Positions 22,474 through 35,414 of a stretch of DNA of 64,000 nucleotides are shown piece after piece. The stretch is taken from positions 36,487 to 100,486 of the forward strand of contig NZ_BCRD01000007.1 of the NCBI RefSeq assembly GCF_001552415.1, in the 5' to 3' direction. The DNA is from Corynebacterium xerosis NBRC 16721 = ATCC 373 (GTDB taxonomy: Bacteria > Actinomycetota > Actinomycetes > Mycobacteriales > Mycobacteriaceae). Position 1 is the stretch's first letter; the number at the start of each line of letters is the position of its first letter. The position numbers and the translations under genes were made by a program. A model generated the notes under the pieces. That model was not told where the DNA came from and made no database searches. It saw only the letters and a list, made by a program, of their open reading frames with translations.

Positions 22474-22797
22474 TTACTCGGCGGAGAAGCCGAAGCGCTC
22501 CAGCAGGGCGCGACGCTGGCGGTCGCCGAGGCCGCGCAGGCGGCGGGTCTGGGCGATCTCCAGATCGGTCATGATCTCCTGGGCCTTGACCTTGCCGACC
22601 TTCGGCAGGGCCTCGAGAAGAGCGGAGACCTTCATCTTGCCGATGATCTCGTCCTCGTCGGCCTGCTTCAGGACCTCGGGCAGATCGGTAGCGCCGCGCT
22701 TGAGCTTGTCCTTCAGCTCGGCGCGGACCTTGCGGGCCTGAGCGGCCTTCTCAAGGGCGGCTGCACGCTGCTCAGGGGTCAACTGCGGAAGGGCCAC
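22474..22797 (-). CDS. mihF: actinobacterial integration host factor
   Basis: A nucleoid-associated protein of the mIHF/sIHF family, unrelated to the E. coli IHF fold, that binds and bends DNA and takes part in chromosome compaction and phage integration. The 107-residue product has LTPEQRAAALEKAAQARKVR, then the DNA-binding core KVSALLEALPKVGKVKAQEI and the conserved C-terminus TRRLRGLGDRQRRALLERFG. I chose GTG 22797 (VALPQLTPEQ), preceded by GGAGGAACCC; the longer frame is not conserved. It precedes gmk. Confidence 0.95.
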   Translation of the reverse strand: MALPQLTPEQRAAALEKAAQARKVRAELKDKLKRGATDLPEVLKQADEDEIIGKMKVSALLEALPKVGKVKAQEIMTDLEIAQTRRLRGLGDRQRRALLERFGFSAE

Positions 22798-23073
22798 GGG
22801 TTCCTCCGTTAAAAGATAGACATTGTGGGATGGTCCGGTCGATCGGACCGGAGGTGACCGTACCTCACCAACACGTTTCCGTGTCAATGCACCGCGCGTG
22901 TCCGCCGTTTCGGGAGGACATCACGGTCGCCCACCTGGGCGATGCGCCGATCAACTCCGGCAAGCATAGCACCGGAATGCCCGGATGCAGGAACCGCCGC
23001 CCCAATCCGCACCACCTTTAACAGCAGGTGGCCGGGTTGGAACGGCGGTTGCGCGCGTCCGTGGGCGACGGCG
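22798..23073. promoter_or_regulatory. mihF control region (pyrF-mihF gap)
   Basis: The 276-base gap has two possible minus-strand promoters. One has TTGACA at 22882-22887 and TACGGT at 22857-22862 (19-base spacer). The other has an extended -10, TGCTATGCT, ending at 22963. Between them is a near-palindrome (TCGCCCA-CC-TGGGCGA, 22927-22942). A hairpin at 22832-22849 (GGTCCG/CGGACC) would lie at the 5' end of the shorter transcript. No tRNA or ORF is supported here. Confidence 0.4.
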
Positions 23074-23940
23074 CTATGCGGGGTACTCCCCCGCGGCGCG
23101 CGCCACGGCGGCGGCCAGCGCATCGGCGTCGGGCCCATGGCGCAGGATCCCGCGGGAGATGTTGGGCAGCGCCAGCCTCCTGCAGTCGCCGGCCAGGCGA
23201 TCCACGTCCGCCGGCCCCGCGCCCTGGGCGCCGACGCCCGGCATGAGGATCGGCCCCGCCAAATCGTCCAGACGCGGCGCCCGCTCCAGCGTGGCACCGA
23301 CGACGACGCCCACCGGCCCGGACGGTTCACCGGCGGCCACGTGCGGGGCATTGCGCTGCGCCGCACGGTCGACGATGTCCTGGGCCAACTCCACGGCGCG
23401 GCCGTCGCGGTCCAGCATGGCGCCCTGAACCGAACGCCCCTCCGGGTTGGAGGTCGCGGCCAGCACGAACACCCCGCGCCCCGTTTCCTCCGCCAGGGAC
23501 AGCGCCGGTTCCAGCGAACCGAAGCCCAGGTAGGGAGACACGGTCACGGCGTCCACGGCCAACGGCGAGCCGTCGGAAAGCCAGGCGTCGGCGTAGGCCG
23601 CCATGGTCGAACCGATGTCGCCGCGCTTGGCGTCGGCCAACGTCAGCGCGCCACCGTCGGACAGATCCGACAGCGCCCGTTCGAGAATGGCGAAACCCTT
23701 CGACCCGAAGGCCTCGTAGAACGCCACCTGCGGCTTGACCAGCGCGACGGTGCCCGCGAAGGCCTCGACGCAGATCCGGGTGAACGTTTCGACGCCCGCG
23801 ACGTCGACGCCCAGGCCCCAATCACGCAACAGCGACGGGTGGGGATCGATGCCCGCGCACAGCCGGCCCCGGGCCTCCGTGGCCGCGACGAGGCGCGAAC
23901 CGAAGCCCGCGCGCTCGCCGCTCGACGGCGATTCAGCCAC
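23074..23940 (-). CDS. pyrF: orotidine 5'-phosphate decarboxylase (type 2)
   Basis: The last step of de novo UMP synthesis, decarboxylating OMP. The 288-residue product belongs to the longer type 2 family found in actinobacteria: CAGIDPHPSLLRDWG, the catalytic run LADAKRGDIGSTMAAYADAW (Asp-Lys-Asp) and FVLAATSNPEG, ending with GVGAQGAGPADVDRL. Start ATG 23940, seven bases after the carB stop, so it is the last gene of the pyr operon. No convincing terminator follows; a weak CCACCT/AGGTGG hairpin is at 23012-23031. Confidence 0.95.
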   Translation of the reverse strand: MAESPSSGERAGFGSRLVAATEARGRLCAGIDPHPSLLRDWGLGVDVAGVETFTRICVEAFAGTVALVKPQVAFYEAFGSKGFAILERALSDLSDGGALTLADAKRGDIGSTMAAYADAWLSDGSPLAVDAVTVSPYLGFGSLEPALSLAEETGRGVFVLAATSNPEGRSVQGAMLDRDGRAVELAQDIVDRAAQRNAPHVAAGEPSGPVGVVVGATLERAPRLDDLAGPILMPGVGAQGAGPADVDRLAGDCRRLALPNISRGILRHGPDADALAAAVARAAGEYPA

Positions 23941-23947
23941 GCCGCAC

Positions 23948-27289
<3,342 letters not shown>

Positions 27290-27292
27290 GTT

Positions 27293-28522
27293 CTAGTTCT
27301 GGCCTTCCTGGTTGGTCGAGCCGGCGCGGTCCATCAGCGCCATGAAGTCGTCGAAGAGGTTGTGGGCGTCGTGCGGGCCGGCCGCCGACTCCGGGTGGTA
27401 CTGCACGGAGTAGGCCATGCCCGACTCCAGCGCCACGCCTTCGACGGTGTCGTCGTTCAGGCAGGTATGCGTCACCTTGGCGGGGCCCCACGGGGTGTCC
27501 CAGTTCTTGCCCGGCTCGCCCTCGAGGGCGAAGCCGTGGTTCTGCGCCGTGATGTAGATGGTGCCGGTGACGTGGTCCTTCACGGGCACGTTGATGCCGC
27601 GGTGGCCGAAGCGCATCTTGTAGGTGGACAGGCCCAGGGCGCGGCCGAGGATCTGGTTGCCGAAGCAGATGCCGAACAGCGGCATGCCGTCGTCCATCGC
27701 GTTTTTGGCCACCTGGACCATGGCGTCGGCGGTGGCCGGGTCGCCCGGGCCGTTGGAGATGAACACGCCGTCCGGGGCGTGGGTCTTCTTGATCTCCGGG
27801 TACGGGGTGTTCGCCGGCACGACGACGACGCGTGCCCCGCGCTTGGCCAGCTCGCGCGGGGTGTTGGCCTTGATGCCGAGGTCGTACGCGACGACGGTCG
27901 CCTTCGCCTCGCCCTCCGGATCGATGACGTAGGTCTCCCCCGCCGTGACCTCGGTGGACAGGTCCGCGCCGGCCATGGAGGGCTGGGCGCGGACGATCTC
28001 GACGAGCTCGTCGACGGGCTTGGCGGCGTCGTCGCCGGAGAAGATGCCCGCGGCGATGGAGCCGTGGTCGCGGATGTGGCGCACGATGGCGCGGGTGTCG
28101 ACCTGTCGGATGCCGATCAGGCCCTGCGCGACCATCTCGTCGACCAGGGTGCGCTCGCTGCGCCAGTTCGACGGCGCGCGCGACAGGTCGCGGATGACGT
28201 AGCCGGCGGCCCAGATGCGGCCGTCGTGGGACTCGGAGTCCTCGTCGTTCCAGCCCGTGTTGCCGATCTGCGGCGGCGTCGCCACGATGATCTGGCGGTG
28301 GTAGGACGGGTCGGTCAGGGTTTCCTGGTAACCGGTCATGGCGGTGGTGAAAACCGCTTCGCCGAGGGTGGTTCCGGTGGCGCCGAAACCTCGGCCCCGG
28401 AAGACCTTGCCGTCGGCGAGTACCAGGACCGCGGGGGTGTTGTTGTCCGCGGGGGCGTTGCTCACGTGGCTGCCTTTCTCGTTTTCTTCCGCATGGAGGG
28501 TGTCCTTGTGGTGCTTGCCCAT
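27293..28522 (-). CDS. carA: carbamoyl-phosphate synthase, small (glutaminase) subunit
   Basis: Hydrolyses glutamine and channels ammonia to CarB. The product has an N-terminal domain (LVLADGKVFRGRGFGATGTT) and a class I glutamine amidotransferase domain with the nucleophile in FGICFGNQILGRALG and the catalytic pair in QYHPESAAGPHD. Two starts compete: ATG 28522, which shares a base with the pyrC stop (TGATG) and gives 409 residues with a hydrophilic leader, and GTG 28465 (VSNAPADNN) with AAAGG upstream, closer to the usual family length. I list the longer form because coupled starts run through this operon. Confidence 0.95.
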   Translation of the reverse strand: MGKHHKDTLHAEENEKGSHVSNAPADNNTPAVLVLADGKVFRGRGFGATGTTLGEAVFTTAMTGYQETLTDPSYHRQIIVATPPQIGNTGWNDEDSESHDGRIWAAGYVIRDLSRAPSNWRSERTLVDEMVAQGLIGIRQVDTRAIVRHIRDHGSIAAGIFSGDDAAKPVDELVEIVRAQPSMAGADLSTEVTAGETYVIDPEGEAKATVVAYDLGIKANTPRELAKRGARVVVVPANTPYPEIKKTHAPDGVFISNGPGDPATADAMVQVAKNAMDDGMPLFGICFGNQILGRALGLSTYKMRFGHRGINVPVKDHVTGTIYITAQNHGFALEGEPGKNWDTPWGPAKVTHTCLNDDTVEGVALESGMAYSVQYHPESAAGPHDAHNLFDDFMALMDRAGSTNQEGQN

Positions 28523-29883
28523 CAGGCAGTGGCCTTTCCGTCGTGGGCCGTGACGCGTCCGCGCAGCACCGTGGCGGCGACGGAGACGGCCATCTCCATG
28601 TCTTCGTAGGGGGTGTTCTCGGCCTTCGACGCCAGGTCGGCGCCGCGGACGGTCCAGGGCCGGCCGGGGTCCACGACCGTGAGGTTCGCGGGCTCGCCGA
28701 CGGCGATGGGTCGCCCGTGGCCGGGCAGGCGGACGATCTCCGCCGGCTTTTCGCTCATGACCTTCGCCAGCCAGCGCCAGTCGCACGGGCCGTCGAGGAC
28801 GAACTGCTCGGCGATGATCGGCAACGAGGTCTCCAGGCCGAGCATGCCGGGCTTGGCGTGCTCGAACTCGCAGCACTTCTCTTCCGAACCGTGCGGCGCG
28901 TGGTCGGTGGCCACGCAGTCGATGACGCCGTCGATGAGCGCCTCGCGCAGCGCCTTGGCGTCGCGGTCCTCGCGCAGCGGCGGGTTGACGCGGTTGACGC
29001 CGTCGAAGGTCTCCAGGCGCGCGTCGGTGAGCACCAGGTGGTGCGGGGTGACCTCCGCAGTCAGGGGAATGTCCTGCGCCTTGGCCCACTTGATCAGCTC
29101 GACGGTGCCTTCGGTCGACGCATGGCAAATGTGCATGCGGCCGCCGTAATCGCGGGCCATGATGGCGTCGCGGGCGACGATCGACTCCTCGGCCACGCGC
29201 GGCCAGCCGCCGAGGCCGAGCCGGGCGGCGGTCGGGCCCTCGTGGGCAACCGCGCCCTTGGTCAGGCGCGGGTCCTCGCAGTGCTGGGCCAGCAGGACGT
29301 CTTCGCCGCGCGCGTACTCGATGGCGCGGCGCATGATCTGCGGGTCGTCGACGCACTTGCCGTCGTCGGAGAACATGCGGACCTTGGACTGCGAGTCGGC
29401 CATCATGCCGAACTCCGTCAGGCCCTCGCCCTTGAGCCCCTTGGTGATGGAGCCGACCGGGTGCACGTCGCACAGGCCGATGGCCTGCGCCTTGAGCCAC
29501 ACGGACTCGGCGATGGCCGGATCGTCGGTGACGGGCGCGGTGTTGGCCATGGTGAACACGGCGGTGAAACCGCCGCGCGCGGCGGCGGCCGAACCGGTCG
29601 CCAGGGTCTCCGTGTCCTCGCGGCCGGGCTCGCGCAGGTGGACGTGGATGTCCACGAGCCCGGGCAGCAGGACCAGCGAATCGAAGTCGAGGACACGGGC
29701 GTCGTCGTCCGACGCCTCGACGTCGGCGCCGATGGCCGCGATGACGCCGTCGCGGATGAGGACGTTGACGTCCTCGCCTTCGCCGTAGGGGCGCACGCCG
29801 GTCAGCAGGAGCTCGCCGGGCGCGGCGGCGGCCAGGGGGCCGACGGGCGGGAACGCGGAATCATCGTGATGGTTGCCGGTCAC
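28522..29883 (-). CDS. pyrC: dihydroorotase
   Basis: Cyclises carbamoyl aspartate to dihydroorotate. The 453-residue amidohydrolase of the class I type has the metal-binding [17 protein letters not shown], then [11 protein letters not shown] and [14 protein letters not shown], which hold the remaining zinc ligands and the catalytic Asp. The start ATG overlaps the pyrB stop by four bases, and its own stop overlaps carA. The N-terminal 20 residues ([11 protein letters not shown]) are variable in homologues. Zinc residues are all present, so an inactive PyrC partner type is unlikely. Confidence 0.96.
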   Translation of the reverse strand: MTGNHHDDSAFPPVGPLAAAAPGELLLTGVRPYGEGEDVNVLIRDGVIAAIGADVEASDDDARVLDFDSLVLLPGLVDIHVHLREPGREDTETLATGSAAAARGGFTAVFTMANTAPVTDDPAIAESVWLKAQAIGLCDVHPVGSITKGLKGEGLTEFGMMADSQSKVRMFSDDGKCVDDPQIMRRAIEYARGEDVLLAQHCEDPRLTKGAVAHEGPTAARLGLGGWPRVAEESIVARDAIMARDYGGRMHICHASTEGTVELIKWAKAQDIPLTAEVTPHHLVLTDARLETFDGVNRVNPPLREDRDAKALREALIDGVIDCVATDHAPHGSEEKCCEFEHAKPGMLGLETSLPIIAEQFVLDGPCDWRWLAKVMSEKPAEIVRLPGHGRPIAVGEPANLTVVDPGRPWTVRGADLASKAENTPYEDMEMAVSVAATVLRGRVTAHDGKATA

Positions 29884-30836
29884 AGTGCCGCTCCTTCCGG
29901 GGCGAACGAGGTTTCGGCCGTCAGCAGCGTGAACAACACCGCCATGCGGACGTGCACGCCGTTGGACACCTGCTGCAGCACCGCAGTGCGCGGCAGATCC
30001 GCGACGTGGTCGTTGATTTCCATGCCTCGCAGCATGGGGCCGGGGTGCAGCACCACGCAGTCGTCGCGAAGCAGCTTCTCCCGGTCGCGCGACAACCCGT
30101 AACGGGTCGCGTACTCGCGGTGCGACGGGAAGAACCCGCCGTCCATGCGCTCGGCCTGGACGCGGAGCATCATCACCGCGTCGGCGTCGGGCAGCTCGGG
30201 CTCCATGCGGTGGGCCACGCGCACCGGCCAGTTCTCCACGCCGTAGGGCAGGAGGGTCGGCGGCGCGACGAAGACGACCTCGGCGCCCAGCGCCGCCAGC
30301 AGGTCAGCGTTCGAGCGGGCGACGCGGGAGTGCAGGATGTCGCCGACGATGACGACCTTCCGGCCCTCGATGCCGCCCAGGCGCTGGCGCAGGGTCACCG
30401 CGTCGAGCAGCGCCTGCGTCGGGTGCTGGTGCTTGCCGTCGCCGGCGTTGATGATCGCCGGCGCGTTGCCGTGCTGGCCCGTCCACTCGGCGATGAGCTT
30501 CGCGGCACCGGACGCCGGGTGACGCACCACGATCGCGTCGGCTCCGATGGCGTCGAGCGTCAGCGCGGTGTCCTTCAGGCTCTCGCCCTTCTTCACCGAC
30601 GACGACGACGCCGAAATGTTGATCACGTCGGCGCTCATCCACTTGCCCGCGGTCTCGAAGGACGCGCGGGTGCGGGTGGAGTTCTCGTAGAAGCACGTGA
30701 AGATGGTGCGGCCGCGCAGCGTCGGCAGCTTCTTGATTTCGCGGCCCGCGAGGGCCTCCCTGAAGCGATCCGCCTCGTCCATGAGGCCGACGATCTCGTC
30801 CTTCGACAGATCGGCGATGCTCAGGAGGTGCTTCAC
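29880..30836 (-). CDS. pyrB: aspartate carbamoyltransferase, catalytic subunit
   Basis: Joins carbamoyl phosphate and aspartate, the committed step of pyrimidine synthesis. The 318-residue product has the carbamoyl-phosphate loop [17 protein letters not shown], the [11 protein letters not shown] loop from the neighbouring subunit, and the aspartate-binding region near the C-terminus. No pyrI regulatory chain is nearby, as expected for class B/C enzymes of Gram-positives. Start ATG 30836, overlapping the pyrR stop by four bases. Confidence 0.97.
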   Translation of the reverse strand: MKHLLSIADLSKDEIVGLMDEADRFREALAGREIKKLPTLRGRTIFTCFYENSTRTRASFETAGKWMSADVINISASSSSVKKGESLKDTALTLDAIGADAIVVRHPASGAAKLIAEWTGQHGNAPAIINAGDGKHQHPTQALLDAVTLRQRLGGIEGRKVVIVGDILHSRVARSNADLLAALGAEVVFVAPPTLLPYGVENWPVRVAHRMEPELPDADAVMMLRVQAERMDGGFFPSHREYATRYGLSRDREKLLRDDCVVLHPGPMLRGMEINDHVADLPRTAVLQQVSNGVHVRMAVLFTLLTAETSFAPEGAAL

Positions 30837-31429
30837 GACGCCTGCGCCCGGCTCAGGATGACCGCGTCGCGGCCATCGATGTCCTCGACCAGGACGCGGA
30901 CGTCCTCGTGGCGCGCGGTGGGCAGGTTCTTGCCCACGTAGTCGGCGCGGATGGGCAGCTGCCGGTGGCCGCGGTCGACCAGCACGGCCAGCTGGATGAT
31001 GTCCGGGCGCCCGACGTCGTTGAGCGCGTCGAGCGCGGCCCGGATGGTGCGGCCCGAGAACAGCACGTCGTCGACGAGCACCACGATGGTGTTGTCGATT
31101 CCGGCGTCCGGGATCCGCGTCGGCTGCAGCGCCCGGTGCGGGCGATTGCGCAGATCGTCGCGGAACAGCGTGATGTCCAGGGAGCCGGTCTCCGGCTTCA
31201 CCCCGGAGTACTCCTCGATGCGCTCGGCCAGCCGTTCGGCCAGGGGCACGCCGCCCGACGGGATGCCCAGCAGCACCACCCTCGGCGCGTCCGATCCGTC
31301 CAACGCGGTCTTTTCGATGATCTGGTGCGCGATGCGCGCGACGGTTCGTCCGACCTCGTCGGCGTTGAGCAGTTCCGTGATGTCCGCGGAAGTGCCCTCG
31401 CCCGGGTTCGGGATTGCGTTGTCGCTCAT
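30833..31429 (-). CDS. pyrR: bifunctional pyr operon regulator / uracil phosphoribosyltransferase
   Basis: PyrR binds pyr mRNA in response to UMP and also has uracil phosphoribosyltransferase activity. The 198-residue product has the PRPP-binding motif [21 protein letters not shown] and the RNA-facing basic [20 protein letters not shown] 31429 has a very strong AAGGAGGT six bases upstream. It heads pyrR-pyrB-pyrC-carA-carB-pyrF; all junctions are 7 bases or less or overlap, so repression at pyrR could affect the whole chain. In mycobacteria PyrR acts at translation rather than by attenuation. Confidence 0.96.
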   Translation of the reverse strand: MSDNAIPNPGEGTSADITELLNADEVGRTVARIAHQIIEKTALDGSDAPRVVLLGIPSGGVPLAERLAERIEEYSGVKPETGSLDITLFRDDLRNRPHRALQPTRIPDAGIDNTIVVLVDDVLFSGRTIRAALDALNDVGRPDIIQLAVLVDRGHRQLPIRADYVGKNLPTARHEDVRVLVEDIDGRDAVILSRAQAS

Positions 31430-31443
31430 CGTGACCTCCTTCC

Positions 31444-31459
31444 CCGCCTCTCCGTGCGG
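31444..31459 (-). promoter_or_regulatory. candidate PyrR-binding hairpin at the pyrR ribosome-binding site
   Basis: On the mRNA, CCGC-ACGGAGAG-GCGG forms a short stem whose loop contains CGGAGAGGC, matching the conserved core CNGNGAGGY of PyrR-binding loops in other bacteria. It lies three bases upstream of the AAGGAGG sequence, so bound PyrR could block ribosomes. Confidence 0.5.
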
Positions 31460-31502
31460 TCCGTTAAAGGATGTCCCGTGATTGCCCACGGTTACGGCTG
31501 CG

Positions 31503-31511
31503 ATCCTACCA
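31503..31511 (-). promoter_or_regulatory. extended -10 promoter of the pyr operon
   Basis: The minus strand reads TGG-TAGGAT, an extended -10 element, predicting a transcription start near 31496 and a leader of about 67 bases that holds the PyrR-loop candidate. The -35 is poor, as is usual with extended -10 promoters. Confidence 0.45.
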
Positions 31512-31618
31512 GCCGCCCCGGGCCAAACCCCGCAACCCCCGACCCCTGATTCACGGCGCACCGAACGAGAACGCCATCAGGGGAATCATGACCGCGATGG
31601 GCCACAGGATGGCCACGG

Positions 31619-32500
31619 CTATTTCGTCGCCTCGAGCTTCTTCTTCGCGTCCGCGACGTCGAACTCGGCGGTCGGCCACTCGAGCTCCAGCCCGCGCAGC
31701 GTGTCCAGCAGCAGGCCCTTGACCACCAGGCGCGAGTACCACTTGTGGTTGGCGGGCACGCAGTACCAGGGATTCGTTTCGGTAGACGTGCGGCGCAGGG
31801 CCTCGTCGTACGCCGCCTGATAGTCGTCCCACAGGGCGCGGTCGGCGATGTCGCCGACGTCGAATTTCCAGTGCTTGTCGGAGCGCTCCAACCGTTCCAT
31901 CAGGCGCTCGTACTGCTCGTCAGGGTCGATGTGCAGCATCACCTTGATCAGGTGGACGTCCTGCGCGGCAAGCTCGTTTTCGAACTCGACGATCTGGTCG
32001 AAGCGCCCCTCGATTTCGTCGAGCGGGGTCAGCTCCTTGACCTTCTCCACCAGCACGGCCTCGTAGTGCGACCGGTCCCACACGGCGATGCGGCCGGGCT
32101 TGGGCATGCGGATCCGCGACCGGTACAGGAAGTCGTGCTCGTTTTCCTCCTCGGTCGGCCGCCCGAAGGAAAACACTTCCACGCCCTGCGGGTCGACGCC
32201 CTTGAGAACGTGGCGCACCACGCCGCCCTTGCCGGAGGTGTCCATGCCCTGCAGCACGATGATGATCCTCGGCGCGTCCCCGTCCCCGCTGCGCGACGCG
32301 GCGTACATCCGCTCCTGCAGGTCGGCGATCTCCTCGTCGTGGTCGTCGAACTGCTCGGCGGCGATGGCCTTGCCCTTGCCGTTGTTCGGCAGGCCCGGGG
32401 TGGCGTCGGCGTCGACATGCAAAAGCCGCCACCCCTCCCCGACTTTCAGCGCGTGCGCGTCATCGAGGGTGAAGTGGCGGTGCTTTCTCTTGTTGCCCAT
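31619..32500 (-). CDS. ppk2: polyphosphate kinase 2 family protein
   Basis: PPK2 enzymes use polyphosphate to phosphorylate nucleotides. The 293-residue product has the Walker A region VLQGMDTSGKGGVVRHVL, the lid and Walker B run IAVWDRSHYEAVLVEKV, and the arrangement GVDPQGVEVFSFGRPTEEEN typical of single-domain PPK2. The sequence around the P-loop resembles enzymes that accept AMP and/or ADP (class III), but the exact class cannot be read safely. It lies between nusB (10 bases upstream) and the pyr promoter. Confidence 0.93.
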   Translation of the reverse strand: MGNKRKHRHFTLDDAHALKVGEGWRLLHVDADATPGLPNNGKGKAIAAEQFDDHDEEIADLQERMYAASRSGDGDAPRIIIVLQGMDTSGKGGVVRHVLKGVDPQGVEVFSFGRPTEEENEHDFLYRSRIRMPKPGRIAVWDRSHYEAVLVEKVKELTPLDEIEGRFDQIVEFENELAAQDVHLIKVMLHIDPDEQYERLMERLERSDKHWKFDVGDIADRALWDDYQAAYDEALRRTSTETNPWYCVPANHKWYSRLVVKGLLLDTLRGLELEWPTAEFDVADAKKKLEATK

Positions 32501-32509
32501 GGGGCAATG

Positions 32510-33154
32510 CTAGTGCGTTTCGCTTGACGACGGCCCGGCCTCGTCGTCGTCCGCCGCATCTGCAGTGGCCTTCGAGTCCGTGGCTTCGACCAGTTCGACG
32601 CCCGGCTCCGGCATCGCCGGCGTGCCCGGCACGATCGGCGCGGCTTCCGGGGACGCCGAGGTCACGCGGACCGCGGCGGCGGCCATGCGGGCCTGGCCGG
32701 CGATGTCGGCTTCGGCGTCGAGCACCGCGTTGATGTACGGCGGCGCGACGTCTGTCGAGTACTCGCTGGCCAGCTCCACGCCCTCGACGACGGCAACGCG
32801 CGCCGGCACGTCGGGGTTGTGGAACAGCTCCCAGGTGCCCACGCGCAGGATCGCACGGTCGACCGCCGGCAGGCGGCGCAGCGGCCACTCCGGGGACAGG
32901 TACGACGCGATGGTCGAATCGATGCCCTCGATTTCCAGGGCGACGCCGCGGACGATTTCCTCGGTGTACTCGGCGATCGGGGCGACGCCCGACTGCTCGT
33001 CGCGGGCCAGCACCAGTCGCTCGTCGACGAGCTTCTCCGGCTGGACGCCGCGCTGCTCCGCCTCGAACAGCAGGTCCACGGCGCGGCGGCGGGCGCGGTA
33101 GCGGGAGCCGCGGCGCTTGTAGTTGGCTTCCTTGCCCTTGTTCTTGTCTGACAT
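32510..33154 (-). CDS. nusB: transcription antitermination factor NusB, with C-terminal extension
   Basis: NusB, with NusE, binds boxA RNA during rRNA antitermination. Residues about 15-150 are the helical NusB domain ([57 protein letters not shown]). It then carries a disordered tail of roughly 60 residues rich in Ala, Pro, Asp and Ser ([26 protein letters not shown]) that short NusB proteins lack. The last eight codons hold a GCTTGACGACG copy in antisense. Start ATG 33154. It follows efp by eight bases. Confidence 0.94.
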   Translation of the reverse strand: MSDKNKGKEANYKRRGSRYRARRRAVDLLFEAEQRGVQPEKLVDERLVLARDEQSGVAPIAEYTEEIVRGVALEIEGIDSTIASYLSPEWPLRRLPAVDRAILRVGTWELFHNPDVPARVAVVEGVELASEYSTDVAPPYINAVLDAEADIAGQARMAAAAVRVTSASPEAAPIVPGTPAMPEPGVELVEATDSKATADAADDDEAGPSSSETH

Positions 33155-33162
33155 GGAGGCGA

Positions 33163-33726
33163 TCAGTTGTTCACGCGCGAGAGGTAGGAACCGTCGCGGG
33201 TGTCGATCTTGAGCACGTCGCCGGTCTCGATGAACAGCGGGACCTGGACCTCGGCGCCGGTCTCCAGGGTGGCCGGCTTGGTGCCGCCGGTGGAGCGGTC
33301 GCCCTGCAGGCCCGGGTCGGTCTGCGAGACGGTGAGATCGACGGAGACGGGCAGCTCGGCGAAGAGCGGCTCGCCCTCGTGGAAGGACACCTGGACGGAG
33401 GTGTTCTCCAGCAGGAAGCGCGCGGCGTCGCCCATCAGGTGCGGGGCGAGGTTGATCTGGTCGTAGGTCTTCTCGTCCATGAGGACGTAGTCCTCGCCGT
33501 CGCGGTACAGGAAGGTCATGTCGCGGCGGTCCACGGTGGCGGTCTCGACCTTGACGCCGGCGTTGAACGTCTTGTCGGTGGTCTTGCCGGAGACGACGTC
33601 CTTCAGCTTCGTGCGCACGAACGCGGGGCCCTTGCCCGGCTTGACGTGCTGGAACTCGACGATCTGCTGCAGCTTGTTGTCGATCTTCAGCACGAGGCCG
33701 TTCTTGAAGTCGGAGGTGGATGCCAC
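33163..33726 (-). CDS. efp: elongation factor P
   Basis: Relieves ribosome stalling at proline runs. The 187-residue product is exactly family length, with three beta-barrel domains: [20 protein letters not shown] at the start, the loop [15 protein letters not shown] with the modifiable Lys (GKG), and the C-terminal signature region [18 protein letters not shown] and [14 protein letters not shown] 33726 has AGGAG nine bases upstream. The lysine is unmodified in several actinobacteria; no modification enzyme is seen nearby. It lies between pepQ and nusB. Confidence 0.97.
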   Translation of the reverse strand: MASTSDFKNGLVLKIDNKLQQIVEFQHVKPGKGPAFVRTKLKDVVSGKTTDKTFNAGVKVETATVDRRDMTFLYRDGEDYVLMDEKTYDQINLAPHLMGDAARFLLENTSVQVSFHEGEPLFAELPVSVDLTVSQTDPGLQGDRSTGGTKPATLETGAEVQVPLFIETGDVLKIDTRDGSYLSRVNN

Positions 33727-33834
33727 GAATAGCTCCTGTTGGGGTAGACGACGGGTCTGACCGGTACACGATACCCCCGTGACCCCGCCCAATGCGAAAG
33801 GGACTCGCCGGACGGGATCGCGCCGCAGGCCGGG

Positions 33835-34926
33835 TCAGACGGTTTTCGGCAGCGGGGTGATGATCTCGGGCTCGCCGTCGGTGACGATGACGGTGTCCTC
33901 GATGCGCACGCCACCGTAGCCGGGGACGTAGATGCCGGGCTCGATGGTCAGCGTCATGCCGGTGACCAGCGTCTCCGTGGACCGGCTCGACGCGTAGGGG
34001 GCCTCGTGGACGTCGAGGCCGATGCCGTGACCGGTGGAGTGGACGAAGTACTCGCCGTGGCCGGCGGCGACGATGATCTCGCGGCAGGCGCGGTCGACGT
34101 CGGCCAGCGGGGTGCCCGGGCGCGCTGAGGCGACGCCGGCGAGCTGTGCCCGCAGGACCGTCGAGTAGATCTCCATGGCGAAGTCCTCGGCGGCGTCCGG
34201 CCCGCCGACGATGAGCGTGCGCGTCATGTCCGAGTGGTAGCCGTCCTTGGCCGCGCCGAAGTCGATGGTGAGCAGATCACCGTCGCGCAGTTCACGATCC
34301 TCGGCGCCCGCGTGCGGCTTCGCGGAGTTCGGGCCCGAGGCGACGATCGTGTCGAACGCGATGCCGTCGGCTCCCCCGATGCGCATGCGGTGCTCCAGCT
34401 CGGCGGCGACGTCCCGCTCGGTGTTGCCGGCGGCGATGGCGCCGGATTCGAGGAGGCCCTCGAACGCCTTCACCGCGATGTCGGCGACCGCGCGCAGCGC
34501 CTCGAGTTCGGCGTCGTCCTTGACCGCACGGAGCTTTTCGACGAGGTCGGCGGTCTCCACCAATTCCTCGCCCTTGGCCGCATCCAATGCCGCCGCGATG
34601 CGGCGCATGGCTGCGACGGTGACGTGGCCGGCTTCGAAGCCGAGGCGCTTGACCCCGGCCCGCCCGGCCAGCTCGATGGCGCAGTTTCGGGACAGGTGCA
34701 GCTCCAGATCCGGCGCCTCGACGCCGATCTGGGTCGTGTAGCGGCCATCGGTGGACACCATGGCCCGGCCGTCGGCGTAAACGAGCACGGCGCCGTTGGA
34801 CCCGGTGAATCCGGTCAACCAGCGCACGTGCTGCGGATGATCGACGACGATGGCGTCGCAGCCGGCGTCCTCGAGCTCGGCGGCCAACAGGGCGCGGCGA
34901 TCGGCGTACGAAACGGTCGAGCTCAT
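33835..34926 (-). CDS. pepQ: M24 family Xaa-Pro aminopeptidase / dipeptidase
   Basis: A dinuclear metallopeptidase that removes N-terminal residues before proline. The 363-residue product has a creatinase-like N-terminal domain ([20 protein letters not shown]) and the pita-bread catalytic domain with all five metal ligands visible: Asp in [19 protein letters not shown] (two), His in [15 protein letters not shown], Glu in [10 protein letters not shown] and Glu in VRIEDTV. Start ATG 34926 overlaps the aroQ stop as ATGA. The aroQ-pepQ-efp-nusB order is conserved in actinobacteria. Whether it prefers dipeptides (PepQ) or longer substrates (PepP) cannot be read. Confidence 0.92.
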   Translation of the reverse strand: MSSTVSYADRRALLAAELEDAGCDAIVVDHPQHVRWLTGFTGSNGAVLVYADGRAMVSTDGRYTTQIGVEAPDLELHLSRNCAIELAGRAGVKRLGFEAGHVTVAAMRRIAAALDAAKGEELVETADLVEKLRAVKDDAELEALRAVADIAVKAFEGLLESGAIAAGNTERDVAAELEHRMRIGGADGIAFDTIVASGPNSAKPHAGAEDRELRDGDLLTIDFGAAKDGYHSDMTRTLIVGGPDAAEDFAMEIYSTVLRAQLAGVASARPGTPLADVDRACREIIVAAGHGEYFVHSTGHGIGLDVHEAPYASSRSTETLVTGMTLTIEPGIYVPGYGGVRIEDTVIVTDGEPEIITPLPKTV

Positions 34927-35414
34927 CGGGTGGTCCCTTCGTCGGTCTTCTGCCCGGCCGTGATCTGCGCCGCCACTCGCCTCAGCGCCAAGCCGTACCC
35001 GTTGGTCCCGCAGCCGACGATGATGCCGGCGGCCAGCGGCGAAAGCAGCGACGTGTGCCGGAACTCCTCGCGGGCGTGGACGTTGGAGATGTGCACCTCG
35101 TGGAAACCGGCGCCATCGGCGACCTCGGCGAGGGCGTCGCGTAGGGCGACCGACGTATGCGTCAAGCCGCCGGGGTTGATGATGATCGGTCGCCCCTTGT
35201 CCGCCGCCTCGTGGACCCAGTCGATGAGCTCGCCCTCGTGATTGGACTGGCGGCAGTCGACGGTCACGCCGAGCTCGTCGGCAAGCGATTCCAGGCCCGC
35301 GACGACGTCGGCGAGCGTGGTCGAACCGTAAACCTCGGGCTCGCGCTTGCCCAGGCGATTGAGGTTGGGGCCGTTCAGCACGACGACGGTGGGCGGGTTC
35401 CCGGCGGCGCTCAT
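34923..35414 (-). CDS. aroQ: 3-dehydroquinate dehydratase, type II
   Basis: Third shikimate step, dehydration of 3-dehydroquinate. The 163-residue dodecameric type II enzyme has [18 protein letters not shown] (catalytic Tyr and the flexible Arg loop), [34 protein letters not shown] and [17 protein letters not shown] (catalytic His). The ATG overlaps the aroB stop by four bases, and the end overlaps pepQ. AroQ uses the product of AroB immediately upstream, so the coupled translation makes metabolic sense. Confidence 0.97.
   Translation of the reverse strand: MSAAGNPPTVVVLNGPNLNRLGKREPEVYGSTTLADVVAGLESLADELGVTVDCRQSNHEGELIDWVHEAADKGRPIIINPGGLTHTSVALRDALAEVADGAGFHEVHISNVHAREEFRHTSLLSPLAAGIIVGCGTNGYGLALRRVAAQITAGQKTDEGTTR

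Noticed and set aside
23012..23031. Terminator after pyrF
   Set aside because: The CCACCT/AGGTGG stem is only six base pairs with an eight-base loop and has no T-run on the minus strand.
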